Positions 6,153 through 9,261 of a DNA stretch of 9,261 nt are shown here, piece after piece. The stretch is from contig JAJZNH010000655.1 of assembly GCA_021811745.1 (NCBI GenBank), positions 1 to 9,261 on the forward strand. Reading direction: 5' to 3'. The notes below the pieces were generated by a model. The model saw nothing but the letters and a program-made list of their open reading frames with translations, ran no database searches and was not told where the DNA came from. Every line of letters starts with the position of its first letter. Position 1 is the first letter of the stretch. Source of the stretch: Acidobacteriota bacterium. Lineage in GTDB: Bacteria > Acidobacteriota > Terriglobia > Terriglobales > Acidobacteriaceae. A program made the position numbers and the translations under genes.

Positions 6153-7640
6153 ATGAATGGGATCGATCGGCGCACGCTGCTGGAGATGCTGGCAGCCGGA
6201 ACATTCCTGGCGGCAACCGGCAATGAATCGTTGAATGCCTTTGGGCAGTCCATGGTTCAATCTGCGATTGAAGCTGCGCCGGTTGCCGGGGAGGGTGGGC
6301 CGATTCCGCGAACGCTGCGGACGCGCGCATCGAAGGAGATCTCCGCCTCACCCTTGTCAGTTGGGTTCGAGACGCTGGACCGCAAGATGTTCGATCCAGC
6401 GCGGACCTACGCGCCGCTGGCACAACTGGGCGTAAAGTGGGCGCGCTGCCAGACGGGCTGGGCGCGAACCGAACAGCGGCCGGGGCAGTTTGACTTTGGC
6501 TGGCTGGATGAGGCGGTTGACCATCTGCTCGCAGTCGGAATTCAGCCGTGGTTTAACGTGGGCTATGGCAATCCGCTCTATTCACCGGGAGCGGATCAGT
6601 ACGCAGTGGGCTGGGCGCCGGTGTACTCCCAGGCCGCAAAGGACGCGTGGGCGCGCTATGTAGACAGGCTGGCTGCGCACTACAAGGGGCGCGTGCGCCA
6701 TTGGGAGATCTGGAACGAGCCCAATGGACACACCTTCTGGCGTCCTGAAGAACCGAATGCCGCCGGCTATGTGGAGCTGGTGAGGATGACGGCTCCGGTG
6801 ATTCGCGAGCATGTGCCGAATGCGGTCATCATCGGCGGCGCATTCGCCGGCGTGCCGCTGGAGTATGCGGAGCAGTGCCTTGAAGCTGGGCTTGGCGATG
6901 AAGTCGACCGGATCAGCTTTCATCCGTATCGCGCGCGGCCTGAAGAGAATTATGCCAGCGATTTGCGCGCGCTGCGCGGGCTTGTCCACAGATACAAACC
7001 GGGAATCAGATTGTGGCAGGGCGAAGACGGAGCGCCCTCGACCGACGGGAGCACCGGGGCGCTGTCAAAGCTGCATTGGACTGAAGCGAGCCAGGCGAAA
7101 TGGCTGCTGCGCAGGATCGTGACCGACCTTGGCTGCGATCTGGAACTGACAAGCTACTTCCACACTGTCGATCTGCAGAAGTACAACTGGGGCAGCGGTC
7201 CCACCAACGGCACCAACAGCAAGGGACTCTTGCGCGGAGGCAGCTATACGTCGAAGCCGTCCTATTTTGCGTACAGAAATCTCTGTGCCTTGTTTGACAG
7301 CGAAACGAAGACGGCGAGCACGCTGATCCGATTCGATCGCGGCAGTGCTGATCTTGAGATTGACGCTCTCTGTTCAGCTTGCTTCGCGCGCAACGGAAGA
7401 CCGCTCTACGCCTACTGGTCTCCTGCCGATTTGCAGAAGGAGTGGTCGCCGAAGACCGCGCACATCACCGTATGGAGCCCGAAGGAGTTGCCGCTGGACC
7501 GGCCGGTGCTGGTGGATCCGGCGTCAGGCGCAATCAGCACGCCACCGCGGGTGACGAAGCATGGAGGTTCGCTGTCTCTGGCGGAGATGGAGATTCGGGA
7601 CTACCCGATGCTCCTCACCGACGCCGCCCTGGTGACTTGA
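6153..7640 (+). CDS. Tat-exported glycoside hydrolase, TIM-barrel clan A (GH39/GH5-like)
   Basis: A retaining glycosidase is expected, probably acting on oligosaccharides released by the lyase. The 495-aa product opens with a twin-arginine signal (DRRTLLEMLAAGTFLAAT, arginines 6-7), so it should be exported folded. The barrel covers about 75-390. WEIWNEPN holds the likely acid/base E189, DRISFHPYR is the usual strand-6 motif, and WQGEDGAPS near the end of the barrel offers E291 as likely nucleophile. A C-terminal beta domain follows (about 390-495). The overall pattern is closest to GH39-type beta-xylosidases or alpha-iduronidases, but the nucleophile context (GEDGAPS) is unlike the usual TEW or TEFG forms, so the family is uncertain. 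The ATG at 6153 is preferred because AGGAG lies 10 nt upstream and the signal then starts cleanly; GTG at 6129 and ATG at 6132 are in-frame alternatives. It is probably cotranscribed with the lyase. Confidence 0.82.
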   Translation: MNGIDRRTLLEMLAAGTFLAATGNESLNAFGQSMVQSAIEAAPVAGEGGPIPRTLRTRASKEISASPLSVGFETLDRKMFDPARTYAPLAQLGVKWARCQTGWARTEQRPGQFDFGWLDEAVDHLLAVGIQPWFNVGYGNPLYSPGADQYAVGWAPVYSQAAKDAWARYVDRLAAHYKGRVRHWEIWNEPNGHTFWRPEEPNAAGYVELVRMTAPVIREHVPNAVIIGGAFAGVPLEYAEQCLEAGLGDEVDRISFHPYRARPEENYASDLRALRGLVHRYKPGIRLWQGEDGAPSTDGSTGALSKLHWTEASQAKWLLRRIVTDLGCDLELTSYFHTVDLQKYNWGSGPTNGTNSKGLLRGGSYTSKPSYFAYRNLCALFDSETKTASTLIRFDRGSADLEIDALCSACFARNGRPLYAYWSPADLQKEWSPKTAHITVWSPKELPLDRPVLVDPASGAISTPPRVTKHGGSLSLAEMEIRDYPMLLTDAALVT

Positions 7641-7867
7641 GCGGCGGGTGGGGGATTCTGTTGCGACACAAGACGGCGGAGTGCTGCAACGGTTCGCAGG
7701 TGCCGGCGAGCGCCAGGTGATCGGGCCAAACCATCCGGCCTGCCATCGTCAGCAAGAATGTCAGAGGGTGGGCGCGAGAATATACAGTCTCAGACGAAGA
7801 CTCTTCAAGGATCACAGTTGGTGAACCGCCAATGATCTCGGATTCAATTTGCGGCCTCCTGATGTCG

Positions 7868-7902
7868 GTTGTCATCCTTCGGCATCGCCTCAGGATGGCA
7901 AC
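7868..7902. repeat. REP-like palindromic hairpin
   Basis: GTTGTCATCC and GGATGGCAAC pair over 10 bp with one G-T wobble, enclosing TTCGGCATCGCCTCA, whose GGC and GCC can form an inner 3-bp stem around ATC. The shape (long stem, TTC/TCA internal bulge, short tip) is that of a dispersed REP/hairpin element. I recall very similar CATCCTTCGGC...CTCAGGATG sequences scattered in intergenic regions of other bacterial genomes. Only one copy is in the window, so dispersal is not shown here. Confidence 0.55.
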
Positions 7903-8033
7903 GGCCTTGCGAGGGCCGGGCCTGTTGACGGGGAATGCTCACATTACGGGTTGGTTAACGTTCGGGCCCGCTCCTGGTGGGATGATATTGCCTTGCTGTT
8001 CCGACCGCCTGCGGCAGGATCACATTGTATCGA

Positions 8034-8051
8034 GCGGCAGCAAGTTGCCGC
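8034..8051. repeat. Short inverted repeat
   Basis: GCGGCA and TGCCGC are perfect complements separated by six bases. No T run follows. It could be a small stem-loop or protein site, or chance. Confidence 0.25.
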
Positions 8052-8127
8052 ATGCAGGGCCAGCCTTCAATCACGGCGCCCGACGGAATTCGTTTTCCAT
8101 CGGCAGTATTTAAATGTGGGTGCGTTA

Positions 8128-8136
8128 TGCTACACT
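8128..8136 (+). promoter_or_regulatory. Extended -10 promoter candidate upstream of the symporter
   Basis: TGCTACACT is TG, one base, then TACACT, which matches TATAAT at four of six positions. The -35 position (about 8108-8113) is only AT-rich. The start point would fall near 8143, inside the operator-like palindrome at 8143-8156, a placement expected for repression. Confidence 0.35.
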
Positions 8137-8142
8137 GCGTTG

Positions 8143-8156
8143 GGTAAACGCTTTCT
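8143..8156 (+). promoter_or_regulatory. LacI/cre-like operator candidate upstream of the symporter
   Basis: GGTAAACGCTTTCT has the LacI-family core AAA-CG-CTTT around a central CG, with GTAAA on the left and GAAAG as reverse complement of the right arm. It resembles Gram-positive cre sites and LacI-type sugar operators. The candidate at 3796-3809 shares CGCTTT and the A-rich left arm. The binding protein is not encoded in the window. Confidence 0.45.
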
Positions 8157-8249
8157 CGGTTTCGGAAGCTCTGCTGGTTGCCGGATTCTCCGGCGCCGGG
8201 CGGAGGAGAAGATTGAGGCCGTTTTTTCTTGCAACGGCACGCTTCCTGC

Positions 8250-8279
8250 TTGACATCTGTTTGAGTAAAGCCATTTACT
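8250..8279 (+). promoter_or_regulatory. Sigma-70-like promoter close to the symporter start
   Basis: A perfect TTGACA -35 box (8250-8255) is followed after 18 bp by TTTACT (8274-8279), four of six matches to the -10 consensus. The start would be near 8286, leaving a leader of only about 13 nt to the ATG at 8299, or 25 nt to the ATG at 8311. Confidence 0.5.
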
Positions 8280-8298
8280 TAAGGGCGGGCGCACGGAA

Positions 8299-9261
8299 AT
8301 GGTCGTATCAATGAGCGCTCCTTCAGGTGACGGAATGTTCGGATTGGTTCCAGTCTTAACCGCCGGCTCGTTTGGCTCGGTGCCGACGATGCTGGCGGTC
8401 AGCGCACAGCCATTGGCGCATCTGCGCCCGCTGGATATTGCCGTAGTCGCCATCTACTTTGGGGTGGTGCTGTGGATCGGTTTCTACCTGAAAGGCCAGT
8501 CGAACACCGGCGAGGACTTTTTCCTGGCCGGCCGCGAGATGACGGCCTGGATTGCGGGCCTGAGTTTTGTTTCGGCCAATCTCGGCTCACTGGAGCTGAT
8601 GGGCTGGGCGGGGGCGGCCTATCAGTACGGCATTCTGGCCACGCACTGGTACTGGATCGGCGCAATTCCGGCCATGCTCTTCCTGGGCCTGATGATGATG
8701 CCCTTTTACTACGTGTCGAAGACGCACTCGGTCCCGGGTTATCTGAAGTTGCGCTTTGGCGAACACGCCCGCATCGTGGCCGCGCTCTCCTTTGCCACGG
8801 AGATGATCCTGATGAGCGGCGTGAATATGTTTGCGATGGCCGTGGTGATGAAGGTGGTCCTGGGATGGAACATCACCTTCAGCATTCTGGTGTCGTCGGT
8901 CGCGGTGGCTGTTTATGTGGGCCTGGGTGGGCTGCGGTCGGCGATCTTCAATGAGGTTTTGCAGTTCGTGCTGATTTGGGGCGGCGCGCTGCTGGTGCCG
9001 ATTCTGGGCCTGGTGCAGGCCGGCGGATGGGATGGCCTGAAGGCGAAGATCCTCAATAATTTGCGCTCGGACAGCTACTTTCACCTGTGGCGCGATACCG
9101 GCAGCTTTGCCGCCAACCCGATGGGCGTGCACTGGACGGGAATTGTTTTCGGCTTGGGCTTTGTCATCAGCTTCGGTTACTGGACGACGGATTTTCTGGT
9201 GGTGCAGCGCGTGCTGGCGGCGCATAATCTACGCGCCGCCCGCATGGCGCCGATCATCGGA
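8299..9261 (+). CDS. Sodium:solute symporter (SSS/SLC5 family), cut by the window edge
   Basis: An inner-membrane Na+-coupled importer, probably of a sugar, uronate or similar product. The frame stays open for 321 codons to the window end, about half to two thirds of a usual 500-600 aa member. After a variable N-terminal stretch, the first helix begins near residue 38 (LDIAVVAIYFGVVLWIGFYL). Then come the family marks: NTGEDFFLAGREMTAWIAGL, LSFVSANLGSLELMGWAGAA with YQYGI (first helix of the LeuT-fold core), VPGYLKLRFG, and VGLGGLRSAIFNEVLQF (the GG-x-x-A-x-x-x-D/E-x-x-Q motif, with N-E here). A further helix carries SFGYWTTDFLVVQRVLAA. The ATG at 8299 is the first start after an in-frame stop at 8266; ATG 8311 (MSAPSGDG) is possible, and neither has a strong ribosome site. 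It lies downstream of the lyase and glycosidase and may import their products; the substrate is not shown. Confidence 0.9.
   Translation, partial: MVVSMSAPSGDGMFGLVPVLTAGSFGSVPTMLAVSAQPLAHLRPLDIAVVAIYFGVVLWIGFYLKGQSNTGEDFFLAGREMTAWIAGLSFVSANLGSLELMGWAGAAYQYGILATHWYWIGAIPAMLFLGLMMMPFYYVSKTHSVPGYLKLRFGEHARIVAALSFATEMILMSGVNMFAMAVVMKVVLGWNITFSILVSSVAVAVYVGLGGLRSAIFNEVLQFVLIWGGALLVPILGLVQAGGWDGLKAKILNNLRSDSYFHLWRDTGSFAANPMGVHWTGIVFGLGFVISFGYWTTDFLVVQRVLAAHNLRAARMAPIIG

Larger units (their letters stand above)
7641..8298. other. Non-coding region of 658 bp between the glycosidase and the symporter
   Basis: No open frame here has a coherent protein pattern or a good ribosome site. The stretch holds a REP-like hairpin (7868-7902), a GCGGCA/TGCCGC stem (8034-8051), an operator candidate (8143-8156) and two promoter candidates (8128-8136 and 8250-8279). 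A stem TTCTCC/GGAGAA lies near 8183-8209 and a T run follows at 8222-8227, too far from the stem for a normal intrinsic terminator. No clear terminator is seen directly after the glycosidase. Confidence 0.6.

Noticed and set aside
7615..7875. 86-aa minus-strand frame starting MTTDIRRPQIE
   Set aside because: Its start codon lies inside the REP-like hairpin with no properly spaced ribosome site, and its end overlaps the glycosidase; no recognisable domain.
8183..8227. Possible intrinsic terminator (TTCTCC/GGAGAA stem, later T run)
   Set aside because: The T run starts about 12 bases after the stem, and the stem is short with a large loop; kept only as a note in the intergenic entry.
7849..8253. 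134-aa plus-strand frame in the intergenic region
   Set aside because: It runs through the hairpin, operator and promoter candidates, and its translation shows no coherent protein features.
1..9261. CRISPR arrays, tRNA or rRNA genes, insertion sequences
   Set aside because: No spaced direct repeats, tRNA-like cloverleaf, rRNA stretches, transposase motifs or terminal inverted repeats were seen on either strand.

Overview
The window looks like a piece of a GC-rich (roughly 60%) Gram-negative soil-type bacterial chromosome. The mix of genes resembles what I know from Acidobacteriota (Terriglobia/Acidobacteriaceae): a MacB/FtsX-type permease with no ATPase beside it, a heparinase II/III-like lyase, a Tat-exported clan-A glycosidase, an SLC5-type symporter and a small secreted Cys-containing protein. 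No rRNA, tRNA or other phylogenetic marker is present, so the taxonomic call is an inference.

Left part (1-2176, minus strand). A MacB_PCD/FtsX-type ABC permease (872-2146) is followed, with an 8-bp overlap, by a 59-aa single-span membrane protein (700-879). After a 99-bp gap comes an FkbM-type methyltransferase (600 to beyond the left edge). The methyltransferase frame is broken at a nine-base G run (158-166). Downstream of the run the conserved reading continues in another frame to the window edge, so this is either a homopolymer sequencing/assembly error or a genuine or phase-variable frameshift.

Middle (2333-3733). A zinc-dependent medium-chain dehydrogenase of the sorbitol/threonine dehydrogenase type (2333-3319, plus) converges, with a 12-bp gap, on a small secreted protein with four cysteines and a Pro/Lys/Ala-rich tail (3332-3733, minus).

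Right part (3734-9261, plus strand). A 196-bp divergent intergenic region carries an extended -10 promoter. It precedes a secreted heparinase II/III-like polysaccharide lyase (3930-6080) and, 72 bp later, a Tat-signal glycoside hydrolase of the TIM-barrel clan A type (6153-7640). A 658-bp non-coding stretch follows, holding a REP-like hairpin (7868-7902), a LacI/cre-like operator candidate (8143-8156) and two promoter candidates. A sodium:solute symporter (8299 to beyond the right edge) begins after it.

Reading of the whole: the lyase, the glycosidase, the symporter and perhaps the dehydrogenase fit a small catabolic locus for an acidic (uronic-acid-containing) polysaccharide. In this scheme the polymer is cut outside the cytoplasm, trimmed by the Tat-exported hydrolase, and the products are imported by Na+ symport and oxidised. 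Two similar operator-like sequences, one at the lyase promoter and one upstream of the symporter, hint at shared control. The substrate cannot be read from the sequence. I did not find an obviously undescribed system. The least explained items are the frameshifted FkbM gene, the coupled 59-aa membrane protein, the REP-like hairpin, the shared operator candidates and the divergent glycosidase.
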